From: Gammaproteobacteria bacterium
GTDB taxonomy: Bacteria; Pseudomonadota; Gammaproteobacteria; JAPPPA01
Assembly (NCBI GenBank): GCA_030425645.1
Contig: JAUHZK010000006.1
Span: forward strand, 62,001-126,000
Direction of reading: 5' to 3'
DNA: 64,000 bases
Shown: piece after piece, positions 48,094 to 56,756 of the stretch
Numbering within the stretch: position 1 is the first letter of the stretch
Layout of the letters: each line of letters begins with the position of its first letter
Translations under genes and position numbers: made by a program
The notes under the pieces: generated by a model
The model's input: the letters and a program-made list of their open reading frames with translations, nothing else
Databases searched by the model: none
Told to the model about the DNA's origin: nothing

Positions 48094-49008
48094 TTAGGCG
48101 GCTTGGCGAAAATGTTCCAATAAAATGTCGGCCACGATTTCTGGCTGTTCTGCCTGCAAAAAATGCCCGCATCCGGGCAGTTGTTTGACCGTTAGCTGGC
48201 CCCGAAGGCTGGCCGTCGCGGCGATTTGCTGATGCGTACTCGCGTGCATACAGCCGTCATCAAGCCCGGCCAGCGCAAGCGTTGGTGTTACAAAGGGCTG
48301 CTGCATGAGGCTAATAGCTTGGCGCACACGTGGGTCGTGCCAGCGAAATAGGTTGCGGTAGTAGCGGGTGCTCGCCCAAGCCAACTGCGGATTAGAAAAT
48401 ACCGTTTTGGTAGGTTCAAACTGCGCCGTGCTGAATTCCCAACTCGGCGACCATTTTTGCCATAGGCGGCGAACATAGGCGGCATTGTTGCGCGTTAGTA
48501 AACGGTGCGAGGCCGATAGCTGCATGACGGGCATATACGACGAATACGCTAGCTGCCGAGGTAACTGTGGCAGCAGCTTGCGCCATTGTGCTTTAACGGG
48601 CATCGGTGGCACGGCCAGCAAGCTAACGGTCGTCCACGGCTGTTTATGGTGCTGGTCTTGGTCCTGTTGTTGGCCAGCCAGCACATTGGCTACGGCGGCT
48701 CCCCAATCGTGGCCGACTAAATGTGCTTGATCGGCATTTAGGTGGCGGCGCCAAGCGTCTATATCGGCAGCAACGCTGAGCAAGTCATAGCGCGCCTCAG
48801 CGGTAGCGCTGCCTAGCGTATAGCCGCGTAGCCAAGGGGTTAGTACCCGGTAGCCCGCATCGACCAAGCGGGGCACCACTTGCTGCCAGCTGTGAGGCGT
48901 GTCGGGGAAACCATGTACCAAGATGACGAGAGCTGCCTTGTCGTCCCCGTATAACTCGGCTGACAGGCTGATACCGTCGTGATCTAGAGTGAGTTGTTGC
49001 ATGTTCAT
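48094..49008 (-). CDS. Alpha/beta hydrolase, epoxide hydrolase-like
   Basis: 304 residues. Oxyanion motif HGFPD (32-36), nucleophile D101 in VGHDWGA and a C-terminal catalytic His in PGCGHFLQ. An Asp nucleophile points to epoxide hydrolases or haloalkane dehalogenases rather than esterases. It is inside the CYP153 operon, between the alcohol dehydrogenase and ferredoxin reductase genes. CYP153 enzymes can epoxidise terminal alkenes, so epoxide removal is plausible; the substrate is unproven. Confidence 0.85.
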   Translation of the reverse strand: MNMQQLTLDHDGISLSAELYGDDKAALVILVHGFPDTPHSWQQVVPRLVDAGYRVLTPWLRGYTLGSATAEARYDLLSVAADIDAWRRHLNADQAHLVGHDWGAAVANVLAGQQQDQDQHHKQPWTTVSLLAVPPMPVKAQWRKLLPQLPRQLAYSSYMPVMQLSASHRLLTRNNAAYVRRLWQKWSPSWEFSTAQFEPTKTVFSNPQLAWASTRYYRNLFRWHDPRVRQAISLMQQPFVTPTLALAGLDDGCMHASTHQQIAATASLRGQLTVKQLPGCGHFLQAEQPEIVADILLEHFRQAA

Positions 49009-49042
49009 GGTGGCGTTTCGTGCTTTATCGATCGGGCTAAGA

Positions 49043-50266
49043 CTAGGCCGACTGCAGTAATGGATTTAGCTGTTGGACCAAGGTTTCGCAGCGGCCTTGG
49101 TCCATATAACGCGGTACGCCATAGGTAAAACGGGCTTCGTTAAGAGCGCCGCGCGCAATGTTGGGGATGTCTTTAGCCTTGAGTTTTTCGTAGTGTTGGG
49201 GAATGCCAAAGCTGGCGTTCATTTGCCGAATGCGATCAATAAATAAGTCGGCGAGTTCAAGGTCGCTTTGGGTGGCATTGCCGATATCGCATTGGCGGGC
49301 CAAACGCGCTAAACGGGCGGCGCATTTGCTTTTTGAGTAGTCCAATACATGCGGCATAACGATGGCGTTGGTTAGCCCGTGTGCGGTGTGATAACGCGCC
49401 GCTAGGTTATGCGAAATAGTGTGCACGTAACCTACGCCGGCTTTGGTGATGGCTAGGCCGGCGAGATGCGAGGCCTCGGCCATGTTGTGGCGGGCTTCTA
49501 GATCGCTGCCGTCGGCTACGGCCCGTGGCAGATATTGCATTACCAGCTGCGCAGCCTTTAACGCGTGTTGGTTAGTTGCCCAATAGGCGTTGTTAGACAG
49601 GTAGGCTTCGACCGCGTGGGTGAGCGCGTCCATGCCGGTGGCGGCGGTAATGGTTGCTGGTAGTCCCGTCATTAACGCGCCGTCTAGTGCCGCCTTATGC
49701 GGGATCACGCGGGGGTCAATAATGGTGAATTTTAGGGTCGCCTCGGGGTCTGAAACCACGGCGCCGGGGGTAACTTCTGAGCCGGTGCCGGCGGTAGTTG
49801 GGATGGCGTACATTGGAATCATGCCGCGGGTAATGCGGAACATGCCGGCCATTTTTCGGATTGGCTTGTTATTTTTACTTCTAGCGGCAATTACTTTGGC
49901 GGCGTCTATGGGCGAGCCGCCGCCAATCGCTAGTACAGCCTCCGCCTGTGATTGTTGCAGCTGATAAAGACCAGCCTCAATTTGATCAATGGTTGGGTCG
50001 GGTAATACCCCGTCATAAACGGTTGTGCCGATGCCCGCTGTTTGTAATTGCTGTTCTATTTGACCGACTAGGCCAACTTTTACCAACTGTGCATCGGAAA
50101 CAATCAGTAGTTGCTTAATGCCATCCGCGAGTATGCTTTGGGCCAGCTCTTCTACCGCGGTTTCGCCTTTGAATAGCTGCGGTTTTCGCAGTGGCATCAG
50201 TATCGTCACCAATTTTAGGATAGCGATATAGCTGCGGTAGAAGGTGGCTTGAAGAGCAAATGACAT
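49043..50266 (-). CDS. Iron-type alcohol dehydrogenase
   Basis: 407 residues. NAD(P) motif AIGGGSPIDAAK; metal ligands in GMDALTHAVEAY (Asp and His) and HTISHNLAARYHTAHG (His residues), as in group III alcohol dehydrogenases such as FucO. It is expected to oxidise the alkanol made by CYP153 (or AlkB) to aldehyde. AAGGA before the start supports ATG 50266. The first 24 residues are an extra hydrophobic stretch. Confidence 0.9.
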   Translation of the reverse strand: MSFALQATFYRSYIAILKLVTILMPLRKPQLFKGETAVEELAQSILADGIKQLLIVSDAQLVKVGLVGQIEQQLQTAGIGTTVYDGVLPDPTIDQIEAGLYQLQQSQAEAVLAIGGGSPIDAAKVIAARSKNNKPIRKMAGMFRITRGMIPMYAIPTTAGTGSEVTPGAVVSDPEATLKFTIIDPRVIPHKAALDGALMTGLPATITAATGMDALTHAVEAYLSNNAYWATNQHALKAAQLVMQYLPRAVADGSDLEARHNMAEASHLAGLAITKAGVGYVHTISHNLAARYHTAHGLTNAIVMPHVLDYSKSKCAARLARLARQCDIGNATQSDLELADLFIDRIRQMNASFGIPQHYEKLKAKDIPNIARGALNEARFTYGVPRYMDQGRCETLVQQLNPLLQSA

Positions 50267-50357
50267 GGTTGTTTTCCTTATGCCTTAGCCCCGCAGGGCG
50301 GGGCTTTGCATAGTAACTAGGTTGGCAAGCGTAGGGCTAGGCAGTAATCCGATAGGG

Positions 50358-51752
50358 CTATTTTTTGGCGCTAAGTTGCACCATCATCTTGCTATAGCCT
50401 TTCACAAAGTTGGACTGCACGTGCTCTGGATCTTCTACCACTTTGATATCGTCGAAACGTTCTAGTAGTTCTTCCCAAAGAATACGTAGTTGTAGCTCGG
50501 CTAGGCGGTTGCCCATGCAGCGGTGCACGCCAAAGCCAAACGATAGATGGTTGCGAGCGCTTTTGCGGTCGATGATGAAGTCATCTGGTTTTTCAATTTT
50601 GCGTTCGTCGCGGTTGCCCGACGCATACCACATCACCAGCTTGTCGCCTTTTTTGATGGTTTGGCCATTCAGCTCAACATCTTGTTTGGCCACGCGGCGC
50701 ATATAAGCCAACGGGGTTTGCCAGCGAATGATTTCAGACACCATGTTTGGAATCAGGCTTGGGTCGGCTTTAAGTTTTTTGAACTCATCGGGAAACTGGT
50801 TTAAAGCCAATACACCGCCGGTCATTGAGTTACGCGTGGTGTCGTTGCCGCCAACAATCAGTAGTACCAAGTTGCCAATAAACTCCATTGGGCGGTTAAC
50901 TAGGTCTTTGGTGTCTTCGTTCTGCTGTAGCAGGGTAATTAGGTCAAAGCCCGGCTCTTCACCGGCGTCTAAGCGAGCTTTTTTCTGGTGCCAAAGCTTG
51001 CCAAATTCACGGCTGAATTCTTTGGCGACATCGAATAGTTCTTCGGTGCTGTTTTCGCCGCCGGTAGTTTCGCGGCCGCCGCCGGCAGCGTCAGACCATT
51101 CAACTAGCTTATGGCGTTCTTCGTAAGGGAAGTCTAGTAGCGTTGCCAGCATACGAGCGGTTAGTTCGATAGAAACGGTTTCCACCCAATCGAATGGCTT
51201 GTCTAATGGCAGGTTGTCGAGCACGTCTTGGGTTCGTGCGCGGATCAGACCTTCCATTTCTTTGAGGTTTTTGGGTGCCACTACGCCTTGCACAGCCTGA
51301 CGTTGTACGTCGTGCTTAGGTGGGTCCATGGCAATAAACATTTCAATCGCCAATTCGTCTGGCAGCTTGCCAATAATGATGAATGGCTCGGCCGAGAATA
51401 GGTCGTGGTGCTTATCAACGTAAACAATGTCTTCGTAACGGGTGATTGACCAAAACGGGCCGAATAGGCTGTCTTTTTGGTAGTGCACCGGGGCTTCGTC
51501 ACGCAGGCGCTTGAAGTAAGGGATCCACTGTCCTTGGCGAAACATAAAGGGGTTGCTGACGTCGATGTCTTCTAGCGCCACGCTGGCAACGTCTGGGATA
51601 GGGGTTTCGACAATTTCTGAGGATTTGTCGTAAATACCAACAATCTTTTTGGCGTTGTAAACCATCTCGGCTGCCTGAATTTGCATTGGCATTGGCACAA
51701 TCGCCTGCGCCTTGCTGACGGCCGCCTGTGTAACACTGTCTAAAAGTTTCAT
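50358..51752 (-). CDS. Cytochrome P450 CYP153-type alkane hydroxylase
   Basis: 464 residues. I-helix motif GGNDTTR (301-307), ExxR E340-R343, heme-binding FGFGVHRCMGNRLAE with C412. The overall sequence and context match the CYP153 family, soluble class I P450s that hydroxylate medium-chain alkanes at the terminal carbon. It uses the operon ferredoxin and FAD reductase. GGAG precedes ATG. Second gene of the operon after the ferredoxin. Confidence 0.95.
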   Translation of the reverse strand: MKLLDSVTQAAVSKAQAIVPMPMQIQAAEMVYNAKKIVGIYDKSSEIVETPIPDVASVALEDIDVSNPFMFRQGQWIPYFKRLRDEAPVHYQKDSLFGPFWSITRYEDIVYVDKHHDLFSAEPFIIIGKLPDELAIEMFIAMDPPKHDVQRQAVQGVVAPKNLKEMEGLIRARTQDVLDNLPLDKPFDWVETVSIELTARMLATLLDFPYEERHKLVEWSDAAGGGRETTGGENSTEELFDVAKEFSREFGKLWHQKKARLDAGEEPGFDLITLLQQNEDTKDLVNRPMEFIGNLVLLIVGGNDTTRNSMTGGVLALNQFPDEFKKLKADPSLIPNMVSEIIRWQTPLAYMRRVAKQDVELNGQTIKKGDKLVMWYASGNRDERKIEKPDDFIIDRKSARNHLSFGFGVHRCMGNRLAELQLRILWEELLERFDDIKVVEDPEHVQSNFVKGYSKMMVQLSAKK

Positions 51753-51802
51753 TTAAAGCACTCCGTTGAGGGACTAATGGGAAGCTAGGTTGCTAAAGCC
51801 GC

Positions 51803-52120
51803 TTACATCTGAAATTCAGGTAAGCGCGCAACCATGCCGTCCATGTCATCGGATAAGGTGATTTGGCAGGCGAGGCGAGAGCTGTCTTCGCGTTCCGGGG
51901 TTAGATCGAGCATTTGCAGCTCTTCATCGTTGGCCTGGCCAGTGCCGCCAGTGTTGCCTTCAAGAATGACGTGGCAGGTGCCACAGGCACACTCGCCGCC
52001 GCAGTCGGCGTCGATGCCGGGCACGCCGTTATCTAGCGCCAATTGCATTAATGATTCACCGGCATCAAATGCGACTGAATGCTCGGTGCCGTCGTGTTCT
52101 ACAAAAGTAATCTTGCCCAT
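51803..52120 (-). CDS. [2Fe-2S] ferredoxin of the CYP153 system
   Basis: 105 residues, adrenodoxin/putidaredoxin type. Cluster ligands C40, C46, C49 and C85 (CGGECACGTC and LAC). It carries electrons from the FAD reductase at the end of the operon to CYP153, whose gene follows 50 bases downstream. GGGAG is upstream of ATG. Confidence 0.95.
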   Translation of the reverse strand: MGKITFVEHDGTEHSVAFDAGESLMQLALDNGVPGIDADCGGECACGTCHVILEGNTGGTGQANDEELQMLDLTPEREDSSRLACQITLSDDMDGMVARLPEFQM

Positions 52121-52225
52121 CTTGTTTCTCCCGCTTAGGTCTATCAGTGGGTGCGGCTTGTAGGTTTTGCCTTAGCCAGTGGTAGACAGATTAGTTGGCG
52201 GGCCTTTTGCTTAGCAGGTCATTTT

Positions 52226-52254
52226 TTGACACAAGGGAGTCATTTAAAGACAAT
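52226..52254 (+). promoter_or_regulatory. Promoter of the second AraC gene
   Basis: TTGACA (52226-52231), 17 bases, GACAAT (52249-52254), about 30 bases before the AraC start codon. It fits a sigma-70 promoter in the region divergent from the CYP153 operon. Confidence 0.55.
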
Positions 52255-52286
52255 CTAAACGGGTTTATCTAGTTAACGGGATTGCA

Positions 52287-53297
52287 ATGAGCGCTAATCA
52301 GGCCAATATTCCATCTAATTACAGCCGCTTAATGGCTTATGAGTTAGGCCTTAGCAAGGCACAGCTGCCGAGTTTGTTGGCAGGTACGGGGTTAACCGTG
52401 GCGGAGTTAGTCAGCGAGCAAACCCTGATTACTGCTGAGCAGCAGCTGGTGTTGTTGCGGAATGCGGTGAGGCTGTCCGGCGATACCGGTTTTGGCCTAC
52501 GTCTAGGCCAGCGTTTGATTCCGTCGACGCATGGCGCGCTTGGTTTTATGGCTTTTAGTAGCCGCGATTTATATACCGCCATGCGCGGTATTCAGGCGTT
52601 TGTGCCAATGCGTATGAGCTTGGCAAATGTGCACCTACGCGAAACCGCGGAAACGCTAGAGTGCTGGGCCGACTTTAACGTGCCCGTGGAAGCGCAGCTG
52701 CACCGCACAATTGCTGAGTCGTTTCTGGTGGTGTTGTTTAAGCTTGGGGAATACATTGTTGGCCGCCCCTTAAGCGAAGTGGTGACGACCTTGGATTACG
52801 CTGAGCCTGATTACGCCGAGCAATACCACCAGAATTTTCCAGGGCAGGTGTTGTTTTCGGCTGAACGTTTTGGCGTGTCCTTACCTATGAGTTTATGCCG
52901 AGAGCCGAACGCCTCTGCTAACCATGAAAACTATATGTTGGCCCTGCAACAGTGCCAGAAACAACGTGCGCAGCTGCAGTCAGACAAAGCCAGTTATCAG
53001 CACCGGGTAGAAACCATGTTGCTGGAGCATCCACCCGGCACGATTAACGAAGAAGATGTGGCCGCTGCCTTGTTTATGAGTAAACGTAGCCTAGCGCGGC
53101 GTTTGGCTGAGGAAAGCACGGGCTTTCGCCAGATTAGGGAGCAGTTGCTGGCGGGGCAGGCCGCTAACTATTTGCGTGAAAGCAGTTTGTCTGTAGAGGC
53201 GATTGCTACGCTGTTGGGATATCACGACAGCGCCAACTTTAGGCGGGCATTTAAGCGTTGGTTTGCGGTGACGCCGGCCGACTACCGGGAAAGTTAG
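52287..53297 (+). CDS. AraC-family transcriptional regulator (second copy)
   Basis: 336 residues with the same layout as the first AraC copy: an N-terminal ligand-binding domain (residues about 20-210) and a C-terminal HTH (VAAALFMSKRSLARRLAEES; IATLLGYHDSANFRRAFKRW). Divergent from the ferredoxin-CYP153 operon, and so probably its activator. Similar regulators are found beside CYP153 operons in other alkane degraders. Confidence 0.9.
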   Translation: MSANQANIPSNYSRLMAYELGLSKAQLPSLLAGTGLTVAELVSEQTLITAEQQLVLLRNAVRLSGDTGFGLRLGQRLIPSTHGALGFMAFSSRDLYTAMRGIQAFVPMRMSLANVHLRETAETLECWADFNVPVEAQLHRTIAESFLVVLFKLGEYIVGRPLSEVVTTLDYAEPDYAEQYHQNFPGQVLFSAERFGVSLPMSLCREPNASANHENYMLALQQCQKQRAQLQSDKASYQHRVETMLLEHPPGTINEEDVAAALFMSKRSLARRLAEESTGFRQIREQLLAGQAANYLRESSLSVEAIATLLGYHDSANFRRAFKRWFAVTPADYRES

Positions 53298-53310
53298 TAA
53301 GTGCGCAAAT

Positions 53311-53348
53311 AAAAAAGCCCGGCTAGATTGCTCTAGCCGGGCTTTTTT
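53311..53348. terminator. Bidirectional terminator between AraC and rpmJ2
   Basis: GCCCGGCTAGA and TCTAGCCGGGC form a perfect 11-bp stem around TTGC, with A-run before and T-run after, between convergent genes. Confidence 0.95.
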
Positions 53349-53383
53349 AAAACCGAAACCGGGGTTTCTTAGCTTATTGCCTA

Positions 53384-53509
53384 CTAACGTTGGCGAGCCT
53401 TGAAGCGTGGGTTGGTTTTGCAGATAACGTATACCTTGCCGCGACGACGAACTACTTTGCAGTCCTTGTGGCGAGTCTTGGCGCTTTTTAGTGAAGACAG
53501 TACTTTCAT
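53384..53509 (-). CDS. rpmJ2: Ribosomal protein L36, zinc-independent form
   Basis: A 41-residue basic protein starting [18 protein letters not shown] and ending NPRFKARQR. It matches the YkgO-type L36. Only two Cys (C17, C30) are present; the first Cys and the His of the zinc-binding form are lacking. Such copies usually replace the zinc form under zinc limitation, and are often under Zur. No clear Zur box was seen in 53510-53660. Confidence 0.93.
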   Translation of the reverse strand: MKVLSSLKSAKTRHKDCKVVRRRGKVYVICKTNPRFKARQR

Positions 53510-53660
53510 CGTCTTAAATCCTGTGTTTGGGCCAGTTGCCGTTGGTATGGCCAACAGCCAACCTCTAAAATTCAGCGCGCGATTTTACGGATAAATCCTA
53601 TAAACGCAAGGTTTTGAGGGCTGTAAGCAGTTATTTAGTGCTAACTAAGGCGTTTTTGCA

Positions 53661-53972
53661 CTAAATCTTGAGTTCTACCGGCTGGCGTTCGCCATTTTGG
53701 CCTTGCCAGGCTTGGATCTCTAAGACGCCCTTAGTGTTTAGCGAAAGCACCAATAACAGCTCATGGCTGGCGGCTTGTTCAAGGTCTTCTGCGGTGGGGT
53801 GCGTGTTCTGGTCTGGGTGGGTTACCAACACGGCCCAAGCGTTATCAGGCTCGCTGCGGCTAAAGCCTAAATTGCTAGTGATATAGGCGGTTTGGAAGTC
53901 GTTTGGCTTTTCTTGGGCGAAGGCCATTACTTGCTGGACAGTTTTACGGGGCAGCGTCAGTACGTCAGTCAT
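53661..53972 (-). CDS. Degenerate JAMM/MPN-like protein next to moeB
   Basis: 103 residues, no signal. The start LTLPRKTVQQVMAFAQ resembles the first helix of bacterial Mov34/JAB proteins. The zinc motif HxH-x7-S-x2-D is matched with the right spacing but altered: V50-x-H52-x7-T60-x2-D63. The first His is lost and Ser is Thr, and the upstream catalytic Glu is not evident, so it is probably not an active isopeptidase. It follows moeB, an E1-like gene, where active JAMM partners are often found. Assignment is by eye and moderate. Confidence 0.6.
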   Translation of the reverse strand: MTDVLTLPRKTVQQVMAFAQEKPNDFQTAYITSNLGFSRSEPDNAWAVLVTHPDQNTHPTAEDLEQAASHELLLVLSLNTKGVLEIQAWQGQNGERQPVELKI

Positions 53973-53982
53973 TTTTAAATCT

Positions 53983-54738
53983 TTAGGGTTGGCCGCAGAC
54001 TTGGCAGTGCGCGTCGCGGCGGGCGTTCATTTGGCGCCAGTTCATGGTGGTGGCGTCGAATAGCCATAGTTTACCGGCCCCGCTGGGTTCTTGTCCCAAT
54101 AGTAAGCGCATGGCGGCTAGGGCTTGGAATGAGCCGATCATCCCGGTCACGGGTGCAAGAATACCGGCGGTGGCGCAGTTATCCGCTACGGCGTCGTTTT
54201 CCGGGAACAGACAGTGATAGCAGGGGCTTTCAGCTTGCCAGTCGAAAATATACAGCTGGCCTTCCATGCGCACGGCAGCGCCGCTAATCAACGGTGTTTG
54301 CGTGGCGTGAGCGGCGCGATTTAGTGCGTGGCGGGTGTCGAAGTTGTCTGAGCAGTCCAGAACAATATCTACGTTGTTGCAAAGCTCAACTAGGCGTTCT
54401 TGGTCAGCGCGCTCGGCTAGGGTTTTGCAGCTAACGTTCGGGTTGTTGGCTTGTAGTTTTTCGGCAGCGGCATCGACTTTGTTTTTGTCGATGTCGTTTT
54501 GACCAAACAGAATTTGCCGCTGCAGGTTGGAGAGTGCGACTTTGTCGTCATCTAATAACCACAGCTCGCCAATGCCGCCCGCAGCAAGGTATTGCGCGGC
54601 AGGGCAGCCAAGGCCGCCAACCCCAACGAGCAATACTTTAGCGGCTTTGAGTTTTTCCTGACCGGCTTTACCCACTGGCTGCAGCATTAGCTGGCGGCTA
54701 TAGCGGATGAGTTCGTCTTTTGAGAGTGTGGATGACAT
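53983..54738 (-). CDS. moeB: Molybdopterin-synthase adenylyltransferase MoeB (ThiF/HesA family)
   Basis: 251 residues. ATP motif GVGGLG (39-44), adenylation Arg region (SNLQRQILF), zinc Cys in CYHC and CQVC. It activates the C-terminal Gly of MoaD with ATP for molybdopterin synthesis; sulfur-carrier partners other than MoaD cannot be excluded. The position between prmC and a JAMM-like gene follows Pseudomonas-type order. Confidence 0.9.
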   Translation of the reverse strand: MSSTLSKDELIRYSRQLMLQPVGKAGQEKLKAAKVLLVGVGGLGCPAAQYLAAGGIGELWLLDDDKVALSNLQRQILFGQNDIDKNKVDAAAEKLQANNPNVSCKTLAERADQERLVELCNNVDIVLDCSDNFDTRHALNRAAHATQTPLISGAAVRMEGQLYIFDWQAESPCYHCLFPENDAVADNCATAGILAPVTGMIGSFQALAAMRLLLGQEPSGAGKLWLFDATTMNWRQMNARRDAHCQVCGQP

Positions 54739-54752
54739 CGGTGTTTTTGGGT

Positions 54753-54827
54753 GGGGTCAGCCCCCTCTTCGGATACTTTGTGCTGCTGGATAATACCTGA
54801 GGCTTCTGATCGGCGGGGTCTGACCCC
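54753..54827. repeat. REPIN-like pair of inverted GGGGTC motifs
   Basis: GGGGTCAGCCCC starts at 54753 and GGGGTCTGACCCC at 54815-54827. GGGGTCAG and CTGACCCC are thus inverted around about 59 bases. Motifs of the GGGGTCAGACCCC kind are frequent near REP-associated transposases. This looks like two REP units in opposite orientation in the moeB-prmC gap; no transposase is near. Confidence 0.5.
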
Positions 54828-54828
54828 G

Positions 54829-55674
54829 TTATGGGTTCCAGCGGCCAAGCGTAACGCGCGGCAGGCTGTTTAGGTCGAGCACGGTTTCTACGTCTTTAAA
54901 GCCGGCATCGGTAAACAGCTTTTGTGCTGCGTCGCCTTGGCCATAACCGTGTTCGATTAGCAGCCAACCGCTTTCTTTAAGATGTGGGCGGCTGTTTTCA
55001 ACAATATGGGCAATATCGGCTAAGCCGTCTTCGGCGGCGACAAGCGCTTCTTGCGGCTCTTCGGTGAGGTATTCCAGTTCTAGCTCGTATTCGGCGATAT
55101 AGGGCGGGTTGGAAACAATGATCTCGAATTGATCGCTAGTTGCCAGTGGTTCGAACCAGCTGCCCCAATGCAGTTTTACCGAGGGCGCGAGGCTGTCGAA
55201 ATTGCTTTGGGCAATATCGGCGGCGTCTTGTGAGCGCTCTATCGCGTGAATACGGCTATTGGGTCTTAAACGGGCGAGGGCAGTAGCAATCGCGCCGCTG
55301 CCAGTACCAAGATCAAGAATCTTCCAGTTAGCGGCTTGTGGAACACGCTCAGCCGCCAGCTCTACCAGTAATTCCGTTTCTGGGCGCGGCACTAAGACGC
55401 CGGGGCCGACTTTGAGCATAAAGTCCATAAATCCCCATTCGCCGAGTAGGTAAGCGAGCGGGGTGCCGCCTTCGCGTTTACTGACGAGTTTGAGGAAGTA
55501 GTTAGCGTCGAAATCGCTGACTTCTTTGGTCGGCCAGGTCATTAGCCAGGCGCTGGATTTTTGCAGTACGTGGCCAAGTAGCAAGCCGGCGTCGGCGTTG
55601 GCGTCGTCGGCTTGGCTTTCGTTTTGTTTGAGCTGTGCGACCGCTTGGCTTAACAGCTCAGAAACTGTAGACAT
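54829..55674 (-). CDS. prmC: Peptide chain release factor glutamine methyltransferase
   Basis: 281 residues. SAM-binding LDLGTGSGAIATAL and the catalytic NPPY (SNPPYIAEYE). It methylates the Gln of the GGQ motif of RF1 and RF2. Overlaps prfA stop by TAATG. Confidence 0.97.
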   Translation of the reverse strand: MSTVSELLSQAVAQLKQNESQADDANADAGLLLGHVLQKSSAWLMTWPTKEVSDFDANYFLKLVSKREGGTPLAYLLGEWGFMDFMLKVGPGVLVPRPETELLVELAAERVPQAANWKILDLGTGSGAIATALARLRPNSRIHAIERSQDAADIAQSNFDSLAPSVKLHWGSWFEPLATSDQFEIIVSNPPYIAEYELELEYLTEEPQEALVAAEDGLADIAHIVENSRPHLKESGWLLIEHGYGQGDAAQKLFTDAGFKDVETVLDLNSLPRVTLGRWNP

Positions 55675-56756
55675 TAGTCCTCGGAGCCTAAAGCGGCAAG
55701 CTGGTCTGCTTGGTGCTCTTGTAAGAGCGGGTCTAGCACCTGCTCTAGGCGGCCTTGCATAATCTCATCAAGCTTGTAGAGCGTGAGGTTGATGCGGTGA
55801 TCGGTCACACGGCCCTGTGGGTAGTTGTAGGTACGAATACGCTCGGAGCGGTCGCCAGAGCCAACTTGTAGGCGGCGGGCTTCGCTGTTTTCTTCCGCGG
55901 CTTTGCTGGCTTCAATATCGTTTAGCTTGGTTTTCAGCAATGACAGCGCCTTGGCTTTGTTTTTGTGCTGTGAGCGCTCTTCTTGGCATTCCACCACAAG
56001 GCCAGACGGGTTGTGGGTAATACGGATGGCCGAGTCGGTTTTGTTTACGTGCTGACCACCAGCGCCAGAGGCGCGGAAGGTGTCGATACGCAAATCAGCC
56101 GGATTGATTTCAATCTCTTCGGCTTCCGGCGCTTCTGGCAGGATGGCGACGGTGCAGGCTGAGGTGTGAACGCGGCCTTGGCTTTCGGTTTCGGGGACGC
56201 GCTGTACGCGATGTGCGCCGGATTCGAATTTAAAACGTGAAAATACGCCTTCGCCAATAATGCGGGCTACGACTTCTTTATAACCGCCGTGTTCGCCTTG
56301 GTTTTCATTCACTACTTCGACTTTCCAGCGCTGAGTTTCAGCGTAGCGGCTGTACATGCGGAAGAGGTCGCCAGCAAAGATCGCGGCTTCGTCACCACCG
56401 GTGCCGGCGCGCACTTCTAAGTAAACGTTACTTTCGTCGCGCGGGTCTTTCGGTAGCAGTAATTTCTGTAGCGTTAGGTCGAGTTCGGCGATGCGGTCAT
56501 CGGCGCCGTCAAGCTCCATTTCGGCCAGCTCTTTCATGTCTGGGTCATCGAGCATTTCTTTGGCTTCTTCGATATCCGAATAGACTTTTTGATATTCAGC
56601 CCATGTATCAACTACTGGCTGTAACTGACTGTATTCTTTACCTAAATCACGAAATCTATTTTGATCTGCCATCACGTCTGGGTCAGACAGTAAGACGCCA
56701 ACTTCTTCGTGGCGCGCGGTGATGGTATCAAGTTTGGTGCGAATCGAATCTTTCAT
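55674..56756 (-). CDS. prfA: Peptide chain release factor 1
   Basis: 360 residues. GGQ motif in [15 protein letters not shown], and the stop-codon reading tripeptide PET in [13 protein letters not shown] (PxT type). It recognises UAA and UAG. Overlaps hemA by TAATG. Confidence 0.98.
   Translation of the reverse strand: MKDSIRTKLDTITARHEEVGVLLSDPDVMADQNRFRDLGKEYSQLQPVVDTWAEYQKVYSDIEEAKEMLDDPDMKELAEMELDGADDRIAELDLTLQKLLLPKDPRDESNVYLEVRAGTGGDEAAIFAGDLFRMYSRYAETQRWKVEVVNENQGEHGGYKEVVARIIGEGVFSRFKFESGAHRVQRVPETESQGRVHTSACTVAILPEAPEAEEIEINPADLRIDTFRASGAGGQHVNKTDSAIRITHNPSGLVVECQEERSQHKNKAKALSLLKTKLNDIEASKAAEENSEARRLQVGSGDRSERIRTYNYPQGRVTDHRINLTLYKLDEIMQGRLEQVLDPLLQEHQADQLAALGSED

Noticed and set aside
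39658-53297. Alkane region as a recent mobile island
   Set aside because: No integrase, flanking direct repeats or tRNA junction were seen, and base composition by eye looks like the neighbours.
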